A stretch of 64,000 nucleotides of DNA, from assembly GCA_036365145.1 (NCBI GenBank), contig JAEOAD010002762.1, positions 46,001 to 110,000 on the forward strand. The letters run 5' to 3'. This document shows positions 1-10,044 of the stretch, piece after piece (position 1 is the first letter of the stretch; the number at the start of each line of letters is the position of its first letter). The notes under the pieces are model-generated. The model worked only from the letters and a program-made list of their open reading frames with translations, ran no database searches and was not told the DNA's origin. The stretch comes from Orientallactaga sibirica. Lineage: Eukaryota; Chordata; Mammalia; Rodentia; Dipodidae. The position numbers and the translations under genes are program-made.

Positions 1-622
1 ACCTTTTCAAATAACAGTTTCAGAGTTTCAGGTCTGATATTAAGGTTCCTGATCCATTTGGACCTGATTCTTGTGCATGGAGAGAGACAAGTATCTATTT
101 TTATCCTTCTATATATAGATATCCAATTTTCCCAGCACCACTTGTTGAAGAGGCCATCTTTTCTCCAACAAAAATTTTTGGCATTTTTGTCAAAAATCAG
201 ATGGCTATAGCTGCCTGGATTAATATCTGGGTTATCTATGCTGTTCCATTGATCAGTGAGTCTGTCTTTCTGCCAGTACCATACTGTTTTTGTCACTATG
301 GTTTTGTAATATAGTGCAAAACCAGGTATGCTGATACCACCAGCCATATTTTTGTTGCTCAAAATTGTTTTGGCTATGTGAGGGTTTTTTTTTTTTTTTT
401 TTTGTGCTTCCAAATGAATTTTAGGATTGTTTTTTTCTATTTCTGTGAAGAATGCCATTAGAATTTTAATGGGGATTGCATTAAATGTGTAGATTGCTTT
501 GGGTAAGATTGACAATATTGATTCTTCCAATCCAAGAACATGGGATGTCTTTTCATTCTGCAATTTCTCACTTGACTGTTTTCAAGTTTTTATCATAGAG
601 ATCCTTTTCTTCCTTGGTTAGG
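1..622 (-). mobile_element. L1 retrotransposon, ORF2 3' portion (antisense), continues past window start
   Basis: The plus strand reads as the reverse complement of the distal part of L1 ORF2, the region downstream of the reverse transcriptase. No long frame survives here. Sequence continuity with the DNA right of the provirus (CCTTGGTTAGG before, GTTAGGTTTATTCC after) shows this is the same L1 copy that resumes at 6047, split by the retroviral insertion at 623. The L1 3' UTR and poly(A) lie outside the window. A T-run near 387-403 is probably a simple expansion. Confidence 0.85.
617..622. repeat. Target-site duplication GTTAGG, left copy
   Basis: GTTAGG at 617-622 abuts the left LTR and recurs at 6047-6052 abutting the right LTR. 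A 6-bp duplication fits the class II (ERVK-type) integrase encoded by the element, and proves one integration event into the L1. Confidence 0.9.
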
Positions 623-1070
623 TGTTGGGCCCTAAGAGGCCCTGGTGTGAGGCCTAGTGGAAGTTTCTGAGCCTAGCTAGAGTTTAGCAACCTGTCCTTG
701 GCCTACTCCCACTTGTGAGGCCTAGTGGAACTTCCTGAGCCTGACTAGAGTTTAACGACCTGTCCTTGGAGTGACTCAGAACCTAAGCTGAAACTGCCTT
801 TGCCCAGCTACTGCTGACGTGGTGAAATAATATTGGCCCTTACACCTTTCTCTCATCCTTTTTCCTACCCTCTTTCTCAAAAAACACCTTCCCATTACAA
901 TAAACCGAGTTCATGCTTAGACAAGGCTCCCGGCTCGATGTGGTTTTTCTCCCTGGTGTCTTGGGGAGGGTTTTGAGCCACCGACACCCACCTTCCCACT
1001 CAGCCTCGAGAGAAGTGGCTGGCCCGACTCTCTCTCTTCTGCTCTACCTGCTGGTGGAGAAGAACCGGCA
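623..1070 (+). repeat. 5' LTR of the class II provirus (448 bp)
   Basis: It begins TGTTGGGCCC and ends CCGGCA, giving the canonical TG...CA termini. It aligns end to end with the right LTR. An AATAAA polyadenylation signal lies at 899-904. Within the LTR there is a short internal repeat of the motif GTGAGGCCTAGTGGAA. No coding function is implied. Confidence 0.9.
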
Positions 1071-1127
1071 AACTGGTGCCCCGTGTGAGGATCCGGAACT
1101 ACCTGTTGGGGGAAGAAACCGGCAGAC

Positions 1128-1145
1128 TGGTGACCCCGACGTGAT
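1128..1145 (+). other. Primer-binding site matching tRNA-Trp (second of two PBS-like copies)
   Basis: TGGTGACCCCGACGTGAT is complementary to the 3' end of mammalian tRNA-Trp over 18 nt. It lies 57 bp beyond the LTR end. A related but poorer copy, TGGTGCCCCGTGTGAGGAT, sits at 1074-1092 at the usual distance. Both are preceded by a version of GAAACCGGCA, which indicates a short tandem duplication of the LTR-end/PBS segment. Confidence 0.65.
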
Positions 1146-1149
1146 AAAG

Positions 1150-2065
1150 AAAAAATACAAAATTACGCTGACGGGCTAATTGGACTGTGGACGGGTGTAC
1201 CCTCATAAGTTATGAGGTAGTCTTCATATTTAATATTCTAACCTTTGCTTCTGTACCTGTGCTTGCTTAACATCTTTTCATTCCTTTCTCTTTCATTTCC
1301 GGGTTGCCGGCAAACCGCATCTGCAGCACCTGTATTTCTAAACGGGTCATATGTTCATGGTGGACATGCCACGTGGGCCGACCTAGAGGAGACTCACCAC
1401 ATGGACAGACCTAAAAGACTCACCACGTGGGCAGACCTAGAGGAGACTTTAAGCATTTTGCCTCTTCATTTGAGTGGGGACTCCATCCCAAAAGACAAAA
1501 CAAACCTAATGGGGAGATCTGCTCCAAGCTGTACTGTGTTTTGTGTCATTGAGCCGTCCCCTAAGGGCACAGGCTCATCTGGCCATCACGGATCTAAATC
1601 TAAACTTAATTCTACAACATGTTTAACTATTTTTGGGGCCTTTATGCTTGTGTTATACTCATGTGTATTACTGTTGCCCTGATTTTACAAAAACTCCTCC
1701 TACAGTGTGGCTTAAAAGTAAAACAAAAAAACCTCCTTGGCTCTTGGGATGAAACTTTTGTTTTAGCCCCATGGATTAATTTAATCCTCCTTGCCTTAAT
1801 TGCCAGCCTTAAAGGCTTTTCCATAAAGAAGTTCATTTTTGCCCTTAACAAAAGCTATAAGAAAAAAACTAAAACTGACTTTTCAAATCTCGTTCCTCCC
1901 AAGGCCGCCACCCAAGCCGCCACTGGGCAGCTGTCTTTTCAGATCTTTTCAGCCCACAACTGCCGCCTAAGGCAAATGTGCTCACAACCACTCCTCCCCC
2001 TCTTTAGCCTTAAAAGAAAAAAAAATATATATATATATTTATTTATTTATTTATATGTATACAGA
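1150..2065 (+). other. Provirus internal leader region, no recognisable gag
   Basis: Two overlapping short frames (1245-1682 and 1619-2077) contain hydrophobic stretches, but I recognise no capsid, nucleocapsid zinc knuckle or protease motif in them. The segment ends in an AT-rich run (about 2020-2055) before MaLR-like sequence starts. It may be a remnant of a non-autonomous leader or a deleted gag; no function can be assigned. Confidence 0.4.
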
Positions 2066-3245
2066 GGACTTTATTAAAACTGGGTTACTGACATACATTT
2101 TGCTATCCAGGCCCAAAGAGTTTGATCAAGGTTAAATTTATAGTAGACTAATGTACTTGACTAAAGATATCGGACTAAGATTTTAAAATTTCAAGTTAAA
2201 AAACCTCAAACAAATTAACATTATAAAGACACTGAGGCTGATTTCAGAAACGGCCAAAAACATTTGTATTGCGCTGCTAAAGGTAAAAAAAAAAAACCTG
2301 CTTTTCAAGTCTATATGGCTATATCCTACACACTATTGTCCCACCCTTCGCTGCCTTCCCATTAACTTAGGGCTGGAGGCAATCTGGCTTTTATCAGTAA
2401 GGCAACCCCAAAACAGGTCCTTTTACATACAATTTGCCATCCATCTCCAGACTTAACTGAGCACATTTGCTCACACACTGGTCTACCTGACTTTATTGCT
2501 AATGGAAATTTACAGATAGACAAATTTATTGCTGTCTCCTCCTTGCCACCCTTAAAACAAACTAAACATTTACACCAAATGTTCTATCTATCCCCCTTAA
2601 TAATTCAAGCCCGACTAACTCAGTCGGTAATACAATGTTGGCCTGGGATTAAAGTTTTCCCTGACAACTCTGCCCAGCTGGAGGGACAAAATTAAAAAAA
2701 CCTAAAGACTGTCAGTCTCTGGTTACTACAGAAGTTTAATGATGGCTGATATTGGTTGAGTTTACATTGTTCTAGTCTCTCTTTACTATGCCTTATACCA
2801 ATTAAAATGTTTACTCTGTGCCTTTACATGTTAAAATTATTTAACTTGTTTAATTTTACAACACTCACTATCTTAAGTTAATCAAGACTGTGAGAACCTT
2901 TAAAATTGGACTAAGTACAATTTACAATGTATAATAGTTATAAATCTATTGGGGGCCAGGGACAAAATATGGTAATTTAAATATATGTCCCCCAATATAT
3001 TCACCTTGCTAAAGACAATGTCACTGGGGGCCAATTTTAAGGTGTGATGATGGTTAAAGATTCCATTGTAAAGATATACAAAGTGTGCCTAACAGGAGTT
3101 CCTAAAGCTTGCTGTGGCTTGGCTACAATAATTTTGCTCTATGTGCCTGGTTAATTTTTTTTTTCTTCTCTTTTTCTTGACTCTATAAAGACAGGCCAAC
3201 TTCTTCTGCCAGTATGGAACTTCCCCTAGATCTGTAAGCTTCAAC
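2066..3245 (+). mobile_element. MaLR-like internal region and partial 3' LTR, nested in the provirus, plus orientation
   Basis: This stretch matches the reverse complement of the tandem MaLR element at 9652-13265. Its internal sequence (2066-2340 and 2630-2970) is followed by an LTR-like part, recognised by TATGTCCCCCAATATATTCA at about 2984-3003 and the later GTAAGCTTCAA near 3234. It is clearly older or more diverged than the later copies, and the LTR lacks its distal end. About 290 bp in the middle (2345-2630) is replaced by retroviral pol-like sequence. No target duplication was found, so capture by recombination rather than clean insertion is possible. Confidence 0.7.
2345..2630 (+). pseudogene. 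Fragment of class II retroviral pol: RNase H end / integrase zinc-finger start
   Basis: One frame stays open for about 85 codons. It shows an RNase H C-terminal signature (H-x2-S-H-T-G-L-P followed by a G-N-x-x-x-D pattern) and then the beginning of an integrase HHCC zinc-binding segment. It is a second, independent copy of the junction also seen at about 3960-4250 of the same provirus, and it sits inside MaLR-like sequence. It is a fragment with no start codon and cannot function. Confidence 0.55.
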
Positions 3246-3344
3246 ATCATGGAAAACTGCTAGCTGTCAGCCCTGGAATGATCCTAACAATACATGTCTC
3301 ATATCTTTTATTCCTCAATTAATCATCCTAATGTTTTATTATTA

Positions 3345-3680
3345 TTTTAGGTCATTCCAACCCATCTGATCTCCAAGACCTCACTGCTAAATGCCTTGCC
3401 ATTTTACAGGCCCATGATTTTACAGGTGGCTCCAGAAAAGATTCAGACTGCCCCTCCCTTCAAGACTTTGGACTCCATGTTATTCCTTCATACTGTCTCT
3501 CCTGTCAAACCCCAACTCCATATTCAAAAATTCTATACTTTGCCTCAACTCCAAAAGGTGCTGGGGAAAATTAATTGGATGAGGCCCTGGATACCCATAA
3601 CTACTGAGAAACTGTCCCCTTTGTTTGACCTCTTAAAGGGCCTTACTCTCTCCTCTCAGATATGGTCCTAATAAATGGAT
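3345..3680 (+). pseudogene. Provirus pol: reverse transcriptase thumb/connection remnant
   Basis: Codons within 3396-3671 show the RT thumb hallmarks of class II retroviruses: an APEKIQ segment followed by a PPF turn, then LQKVLGKINW and a LSPLFDLLKG segment. The polymerase palm with its YxDD catalytic motif is missing, because everything upstream is MaLR-like sequence. The frame breaks into the RNase H region through stops near 3670. This fragment supports the class assignment but encodes no enzyme. Confidence 0.75.
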
Positions 3681-3734
3681 GAGCTCCTTCTCTAGGTTGG
3701 AATGGAGACCCCCCAGACTTTTTTTTATCTAAAC

Positions 3735-4170
3735 CCAACCCTAACTTTCTTACCGTGTTCACCAATGGGGGGGGCACTTGGGAGCTTCCCTAATTGTTTA
3801 CCCTCCCCTAAGGTGGGGAGAAAAGCCTATGCCCATAAAGTCAATCTCCCATGAGGTCAAAGGGTCAGCACAATTTAAAGAACTATTTGCTGTTGTTTTG
3901 GCTTTGGACACTATTCAGGAACCTTTAACTTATTTTCTGACAGCCTTTATGTTGTTAACCTGTTACCCAACCTAATTGAGGCCCATATTAGGCTGGACTC
4001 CAACATTATAACCCCCTTGATGATTCAAGCCCGCTCCCTACTTAAACAAAGAATCCCATTTTTCTTCAACATCTCAGAGGCCATCAAAATTTACCAGGAT
4101 TCCTCTCTAAAGGAAACAATTTGGCTGACAAACTGGCCTCTCAGCCTCAATGTAATAGTCTCAGAAGCTA
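3735..4170 (+). pseudogene. Provirus pol: RNase H remnant
   Basis: RNase H features can be traced across several frames. There is a VFTNG segment where the first catalytic Asp of the usual TDGS-like motif is replaced by Asn, then a AQFKELFAVVLAL helix carrying the catalytic Glu, then a DSLYVV segment, and finally an H-x-R-G-H-x-x-LPG and N-x-A-D end. At least three frame changes or stops separate these. The domain normally removes the RNA strand during reverse transcription; this copy is inactivated by the breaks and the altered catalytic residue. Confidence 0.72.
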
Positions 4171-4950
4171 CATGCTTCCACTTATTAACTCATATAAATT
4201 GGAGGGGCCTTAAACATAAATATCCCCACGTGCAGTCAAGGACCTTAAAAAAATTGTCCGAACTTACAAATCCTTTCAGCCTTTCCTCCAGGTACCTCCT
4301 CTTCAAAGTACAGGAGCCAAGCCTCGAGGGCTATGCCCTAATCACCTTTGGTAGATTGACGTTACACACTATTCTCCATTTGGAAAACTTAAATATATTT
4401 TTCTCTCAGTTGATACTTTCTCCCATGCTTGCTGGGCATCGGCACATGCTGGGGAAAAAACTAAACATGCTATTAGCCATATGCTTCAATGCTTTGCCAC
4501 CCTTGGATTGCCAGATCAAATCAAAACTGATAATGGTCCCTGCTTCGTAAGCAGGACTTTTATAGATTTCCTCCAAACCTGGAAAATCTCACTTTCCACA
4601 GGCATCCCATATAACCCATGGGGCCAGGCCATCATGGAAAGATACAATCAAACTCTCAAGTCTCAATTACAAAAACAAAAGGGGGAATCCCTACCCCCAC
4701 ATGACCAACTAAAAAAGGCATTATTAACCCTAAATATTTTAAATTTTTCTAAAGAAGATAGACACTTGTCCCCTTTTCAAAAACATTGGACCTCAGCTGT
4801 TACCTACAGCTCCACCTGGGTCAAATGGAGGGACCCATTAACTGGGGCCTGGAGGGGACCAGACCCCCTCCTTACAGCAGGGAGAGGATTTGGATGTGTC
4901 TTTCCTCAAGAGGAAAAAAAAGACCTATTTGGGTACCAGCAAGAGATTTA
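4130..4950 (+). pseudogene. Provirus pol: integrase remnant
   Basis: The integrase N-terminal zinc-binding region (FHLLTHIN... GLKHKYP), the catalytic core with its Asp in a TDNGP motif (about 4528-4542), GIPYNP and the Glu in the MERYN segment, and the C-terminal SH3-like part (VKWRDPLTG, GRGFGCVFP) are visible in order. Frame changes between about 4300 and 4480 break the first half. The core frame 4481-4951 is open for 156 codons. The core motifs and the LKSQLQKQKG end are typical of class II retroviruses. The domain would insert viral DNA with a 6-bp stagger, which agrees with the observed target duplication. Confidence 0.85.
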
Positions 4951-5069
4951 AAATATTTACCCCAACTAGGGGACAATAATAATCAACTTTCCAGGGAGTG
5001 TTTCACCCCTGAGAACTGTGCCTCTGTTTCTTCCCCAGGAACAACTGGAGGTGTGGATGCTGCTAGACC

Positions 5070-5560
5070 CAAATGAAGCCAGAAAAGCTCCAGAAAGATT
5101 TACAGAAGAGGAGACGGGACTTCCAAGACAACCCGCTGTGGACAGACTTACATGACTTTCTTCCCTACCTTTTCCCTCCCCTTAAAGCCCTCCTTCTTCT
5201 TCTTGCTTTTTCCCTACCTTCTCCCTCCCCTTGGACCCCTCCTTCTCCTTCTTCTTATCCTCACTCTTGGGCCCTGTGTAATTAATAAGATTACACAATT
5301 CATTCACCAACAGCTAGAGGTAATTAAACTTCATCAGGTCAAAACACCACAGGTTCGCAACTCAAAAGCAATGGCTTTTCCGCTTACTGGCTATCCACCT
5401 AGCATCCCTCCCCTGCCCTCCATCAAACCAACGACGGGTAAGATCTCAGACAGGCTGAGACAACCTAAGACAGGGTGTGGAGTGGAGTTTCAATGGGCTA
5501 GAGGCATGGTACTCAGTGACGGGTAAGATTCTGAGAGGGGGACAACATAAGACAGAGGCC
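5070..5560 (+). pseudogene. Provirus env remnant: leader and transmembrane tail only
   Basis: After integrase there is a short frame with a basic start and a Leu/Pro-rich hydrophobic stretch. A second frame (5152-5526) then carries a hydrophobic segment ending GPCVINKITQF, resembling the membrane-spanning/cytoplasmic tail region of retroviral TM subunits. The surface subunit, cleavage site and fusion region are absent, so most of env was deleted. The tail motif looks gammaretrovirus-type while pol is class II; that would mean a mosaic genome, but the stretch is short. Confidence 0.45.
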
Positions 5561-5581
5561 ATGCCATTCACCATTTTTACA

Positions 5582-5598
5582 AAAACAAAAGGGGGAGA
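5582..5598 (+). other. Polypurine tract of the provirus
   Basis: A purine-rich run, AAAACAAAAGGGGGAGA, directly precedes the TG of the right LTR, as expected for the primer of plus-strand synthesis. Confidence 0.8.
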
Positions 5599-6046
5599 TG
5601 TTGGGCCCTAAGAGGCCCTGGTGTGAGGCCTAGTGGAAGTTTCTGAGCCTAGCTAGAGTTTAGCAACCTGTCCTTGGCCTACTCCCACTTGTGAGGCCTA
5701 GTGGAACTTCCTGAGCCTGACTATAGTTTAACGACCTGTCCTTGGAGTGACTCAGCACCTAAGCTGAAACTGCCTCCACCCAGCTACTGCTGATGTGGTG
5801 AAGTAATATTGGCCCTTACACCTTTCTCTCATCCTTTTTCCCACCCTCTTTCTCAAAAAACACCTTCCCATTACAATAAACCGAGTTCATGCTTAGACAA
5901 GGCTCCCGGCTTGATGTGGTTTTTCTCCCCGGTGTCTTGGGGAGGGTTTTGAGCTGCCAACACCCGCCTTCCCACTCAGCCTCGAGAGAAGTGGCTGGCC
6001 CGACTCTCTTTCTTCTGCTCTACCTGCCAGTGGAGAAGAACCGGCC
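5599..6046 (+). repeat. 3' LTR of the class II provirus (448 bp)
   Basis: Same length as the left LTR, beginning TGTTGGGCCC. Its last two bases are CC instead of CA, a point change. It is followed directly by the GTTAGG duplication. AATAAA is retained at about 5875. Confidence 0.9.
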
Positions 6047-6985
6047 GTTAGGTTTATTCCAAGGTACTTTCTTTTTTTGAGGCAATTGTGAATGGGAGAG
6101 ATTCCCTGATTTCATCCTCTGCATGTTTGCTGTTAGTATATACCAAAGCTACTGATTTCTGTGTGTTTATTTTGTATCCTGCTACATTGCTAAAAGTGTT
6201 AATCAGCTCTAACAGTTTGCTAGTAGAGTCTTTAGGGTCCTTTATGTATAGAATCATATCATCTGCAAATAATGATAATTTGATCTCTTTCTTTCCAGTT
6301 TGTATCCCTTTTATGAGTGTCTCTTGCCTGATTGCTATAGTTAAGATTTCCAGTGCTATATTAAATAAAAGTCGGGAGAGTGGACACCCTTGCCTTTGAA
6401 TTTAGTGGAAAAGCTTCAAGTTTTCCCCATTTAGTGTTATATTGGCTGTAGGTTTGTCATAAATAGCCTTTATTATTTGAGATATGTTCCTTCTATTCCC
6501 AGTTTCTATAGGACTTTTACCATGAAGGGATGTTGGATTTTGTTGAATGCCTTTTCTGTATCTATTGAGATGATCATGTGATTTTTGTCCTTTAGTCCAT
6601 TTATATAGTGTATTACATTTATCTATTTTCATCTATATTCATATTGGTCTATAATTTTTTTTTGTTCTGTGTTTGTCTGCTTTTGGTATCAGGGTGATAC
6701 TGGCTTCATAGAAGTAGTTTGGTAGAATTCCTTCCTTTTTTATTTTATTTAAAAGTTTGAGAAGTGTTAGTTCTTCCATGAAAGTCTGATAAAATTCACC
6801 AGTGAATCCATCTGGGCCTGGACTTTTTTAGTTGGGAGACTTTCTATAACTGCTTGGATTTCAGTACTTGTTATAGGTCTACTTAAATGGTTTACTCCAT
6901 CTTGATTTAATTTTGGTAGGTCATATAAATCAAGGAAATTGTCCATTTCTTTTAGATTTTCAAACTTAGAGGCATATATATTCTT

Positions 6986-7208
6986 TTTTTTTAAAAATCT
7001 TGTTATTTATTTTAAAAGTTAAAAAGTTACATATCACTATTTAACAATTATTTTCCCGGACATTTCTGTCCCTCAAGTATGTGCATAAATAAAATTTAAA
7101 TCAGCAACATTTATCAATCTTAATACATCAAAATAATATATACATATTTTAAATTTTAGGTCTGTATACACTCAAATAATTTAATGTAAAATTCTGAACC
7201 AAAATTAC
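6986..7208 (-). mobile_element. Small retrocopy inserted in the L1 (about 223 bp, 3'-UTR-like)
   Basis: L1 sequence is interrupted by an AT-rich insert with a T-run on its left (a poly(A) tail on the minus strand). It is flanked by an exact 11-bp duplication TATATATTCTT at 6975-6985 and 7209-7219. On the minus strand the insert ends with AATAAATAACAAG before the A-run, like an mRNA 3' end with a polyadenylation signal. It is therefore an L1-mobilised, 5'-truncated transcript copy. The parent gene is not recognised. Confidence 0.8.
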
Positions 7209-7499
7209 TATATATTCTTAAAGCATGTCCTTAGAATTTTCTGAATTTCTTTATTATCTCTTGTAATGGAGCCTTTTTCATCTCTAATTTTATTAATTTT
7301 TGTCTTTTCTCTCTTTCTTCTGGTCAGATTTGCCAGGAGTTCATCAATCTTGTTTATTCTTTCAGAGAACCAACTCTTTGTTTCATTGATTCTTTGGATT
7401 GTTTTTTTGGTTTCTATTTCACTAAATTCTGGCCTAGTCTTTATTATTTCTTTCCATGTACTGATTTTTGGTTAACCTTGTTCTTCTCTTTCCAAGGCC

Positions 7500-7958
7500 T
7501 TAAGGTGAAGCATTAAATTGATTACTTGCAAACTCTGATTTCTTAATATAGGCACTTAGAGCTATAAATTTCCCTCTTAGGACTGCTTTCATTGTGTCCC
7601 AAAGGTTTTGGTATGTTGTATTCTCATCATCATTTGATTCAATGAATTTATTGATTTCAATTTTTATTTCTTTAATGACCCATTCATCATTTAATAGTGT
7701 ACTGTTTATTCTCCATGAATTTCTATATGCTCGGTAGTTTTTCTTGTTGCTGATTTGCTGTTTAATCCCATTGTGGTCAGATAGAGTACAAGGGATTATT
7801 TTAATTTCCCTGTATTTGTTAAGATTTGCTTTGTGTCCAAATATATGGTCTATTTTGGAGAATGTTCCTTGTGCTACTAAGAAAAAATGTTTATTCTGCA
7901 GCATTTGGATGGAATACTCTGTATATATCTGTTGGGTCCATTTGTTCCATGACATCAT
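7500..7958 (-). pseudogene. L1 ORF2 endonuclease-to-RT linker fragment
   Basis: A 152-codon minus-strand frame covers the end of the AP-like endonuclease ([12 protein letters not shown], then SDHNGIKQ with the catalytic Asp/His pair) and the linker leading to RT. It is part of the decayed L1 ORF2 and stops on either side; no protein is expected. Confidence 0.8.
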
Positions 7959-8734
7959 TTAATTGAGATGTTTCTCTGTTTATTTTTTTGCCACAATGAC
8001 CTGTCAATTGATGAGAGTGGGGTATTGAAGTCATCCACTGCAATTGTGTTTGGTGTTATCTCTGACCTTAAGTCTAACAGTATTTGATGAAACTGGGAGC
8101 CCCCATGTTAGGTGCATATACGTTTAGGGTTGTAATGTCTTCCTGTTGGAGTGTTCCTTTAATCAGCAAAAGTGATACTGATTATCTTTCCTCACTAATG
8201 TTGGTTTGAAGTCTATCCTGTCAGATATTAGAATAGCAACCCCTGCTTGTTTCCTAGGCTTGTTTGCTTGAAATACCATTTTCATTCCTTTCACCCTAAG
8301 GCAGTTTCTATCTTTTATTGAGAGATGAGTTTCCTGGAGGCAACAAACAGCAGGATCCTGTCTCTTAATCTAGTCTGCAAGCCTGTGTCTTTTGGTTGGG
8401 GCATTGAGGCCATTTGTATTAAGAGTTATTATTGAAAGGTATGTATTTATTCTTGCCATTCTTCTTGTTTTGTAGTGCTTCCTATTTCCCTTACTCTCTT
8501 GTTTTAAGTGGTATTTGAATATGGTTTATTTTTTCCTGTTTCCTCATGTGTGTACTTTGCTTTGTCTTCAGTGTGAAGGATTCCTTCAAGTATTTTCTGT
8601 AGAGCTGGCTTAGTTGTCATAAATTCCTGTAGCCTGTATTTTGTTGTGGAATGTCCTTATTTCTCCTTCAATTTCGATAGATAGCTTTGCAGGATAAAGT
8701 AATCTTGGTTAACAGTTGTTATCTTTAAAAACTT

Positions 8735-9497
8735 TCAAAAATCATCATTCCAAGCCCTTCTGGCTTTTAACGTTTGTGTTGAGTGATCTGCTATCATCCT
8801 GATGGGCTTGCCTTTGTAGGTGACTTGCTTTTTTTCTCTAACTGCTTTCAATGTATTTTCTTTGGTTTTTGTTTTTAGTTGTTTAATTATAACATGGCAA
8901 GGAGAGATTCCTTCCATGTTTTGTCTGTTTGGTGTTCTAAAAGTTTCCTGTATATGCATTGGCATTTCCTGATCTGGGGAAATTTTTCTTCTATTATTTT
9001 GTTGAAAATGCTTACTAAACCTCTGGATTGAAATTCTTCTCCTTCTACTATACCCTGAATTCTTATATTTGATCTTTTCATAATGTCCCAGATATCTTGA
9101 AATTCCCATTCATAAATTCCTGTTAGCTTGTATTTCTCTTTGTTGGACTGTATTAGATCTACCACCTGATCTTCTGGTTTAGATATTCTGTTCTCTTTCA
9201 TCCATCCAGAGTTTCTTATTTGGTTGACTGTGTTTGTCAGTGATAGTATTTATGCCTGTTTTTATTTTCAGTATTTTTTATTTCCTTACTCATGTCTTGC
9301 AATGACCTCCTTATTTGATTAGTCTGGTTTTCTGTGTTCTCTTGGAATTCCTTCAGGAGTTTGTTTTCTTCTTTAATTCCTTTGTTGTCTTCTTTTATTC
9401 CATTGATTTCTTCTTTGATTTCTTTGAGTATAGATAAAATCATTTTTAAAAAATCTTTGTCAGGCATTTCATCTAAAACAGTTTCATTTGGGGCCAT
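8735..9497 (-). pseudogene. L1 ORF1 (RNA-binding coiled-coil protein), broken
   Basis: The ATG at 9497 begins an acidic/Lys-rich heptad region (KEIKEEINGIKEDNKGIKEE), the trimerisation coiled coil. Downstream frames at 9201-8887 and 9109-8735 contain the RRM-like and C-terminal segments ending in an ARRAWNDDF motif typical of the ORF1p C-terminal domain. At least two frame changes separate the parts. The length (about 250 codons) is somewhat short for rodent L1 ORF1. Confidence 0.75.
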
Positions 9498-9646
9498 TTT
9501 TGATGAATTTATAATTTTTGATGGGATTGTATTATCTTGATTCTTTGTGTTTCTTGTATTATAATGTAGCTTTGCATCCTGAGTTGATTTGATGCTTAGG
9601 TTTTCTAATTATCTGCAGTGGCTTTAGATTTGGAAATCCAACTTCA

Positions 9647-9651
9647 TGCAC
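9647..9651. repeat. Target-site duplication TGCAC, left copy
   Basis: TGCAC at 9647-9651 recurs at 13266-13270, right after the last LTR. The whole tandem LTR element is therefore one insertion into the L1. Confidence 0.85.
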
Positions 9652-10044
9652 TGTAGCAGACAGCTTCAGGTTAGCTGAGATGAACTTCCAGACCAGTCAC
9701 AGTTATGGAGGAAGGGATATTATTTATTGAAGCTTACAGATCCAGGGGAAGTTCCATAATGGCAAGAGAAGTGGCCTGCTCTCCACAGGGCCAAGCAGAG
9801 AGAGAGAGAAAGCCAACCAGCCACCACAGCACACAGAGCAAAACTACAGCCAAAAGGTCACACAGCACACTTCAGGAACTCCTGCTAGGCACATTTGCAT
9901 ATCTTTACAATGGAATCTCAAACCCACCATTAACACCTTAAGACCAGCCCCCAGTGACATTGCCTCTAGCAAGGTGATTGCAGATGCAAACTATAACTAA
10001 TAAAACACTGAATATATTGGGGGACAGATATTCAAACTACCACA
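9652..10044 (-). repeat. MaLR-type LTR, copy 1 (3' LTR of the element)
   Basis: 393 bp in antisense orientation. The minus-strand end carries AATAAA within the TTCAATAAATAATATCC segment, the likely polyadenylation signal. Adjacent internal sequence (GGGGCGGAA on the minus strand) is the polypurine tract. Confidence 0.88.

Larger units (their letters stand above)
623..6046 (+). mobile_element. Decayed class II (ERVK/betaretrovirus-like) provirus inserted in the L1
   Basis: Two 448-bp LTRs (623-1070 and 5599-6046) in direct orientation flank an internal region of about 4.5 kb. They are bounded by a 6-bp duplication. Primer-binding-like sequence follows the left LTR, and a purine tract precedes the right LTR. 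The LTRs differ at roughly 18 positions by eye (about 4%), so the insertion is moderately old. Internal coding matter is only late pol (RT end, RNase H, integrase) and an env-tail remnant; gag, protease and most of RT are not recognisable. All coding segments carry stops or frameshifts, so the provirus is non-functional. A MaLR-like segment lies within 2066-3245. Class II assignment rests on the integrase core and the RNase H/integrase junction style. Confidence 0.88.
6047..9646 (-). mobile_element. L1 retrotransposon body: ORF2 N-terminal half and ORF1 (antisense)
   Basis: Continuation of the same L1. On the minus strand, ORF1 starts near 9497 with a Glu/Lys-rich coiled coil (9237-9497) and an RNA-recognition-type segment (8887-9201 and 8735-9109). 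ORF2 begins near 8455 with an endonuclease domain (LNTNGLNAP, LQETHL, then IDHIFGHK and a SDHN-type active-site segment near 7775-7850) and continues to reverse transcriptase fragments (6054-6632). Frames are broken by many stops and indels, so the copy is dead. It is interrupted by a small retrocopy at 6986-7208. ORF1 protein would bind L1 RNA; ORF2 protein nicks DNA and reverse transcribes. Confidence 0.88.

Noticed and set aside
1074..1092. LTR extending to 1124 with a single PBS at 1128
   Set aside because: The right LTR ends at the position equivalent to 1070 and is followed directly by the GTTAGG target duplication, so the LTR end is fixed at 1070. The second PBS is better explained as a local duplication.
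4481..4951. Possibly intact integrase gene
   Set aside because: The frame covers only the second half of the core and part of the C-terminal domain. The first catalytic region lies in other frames and no start or upstream pol exists.
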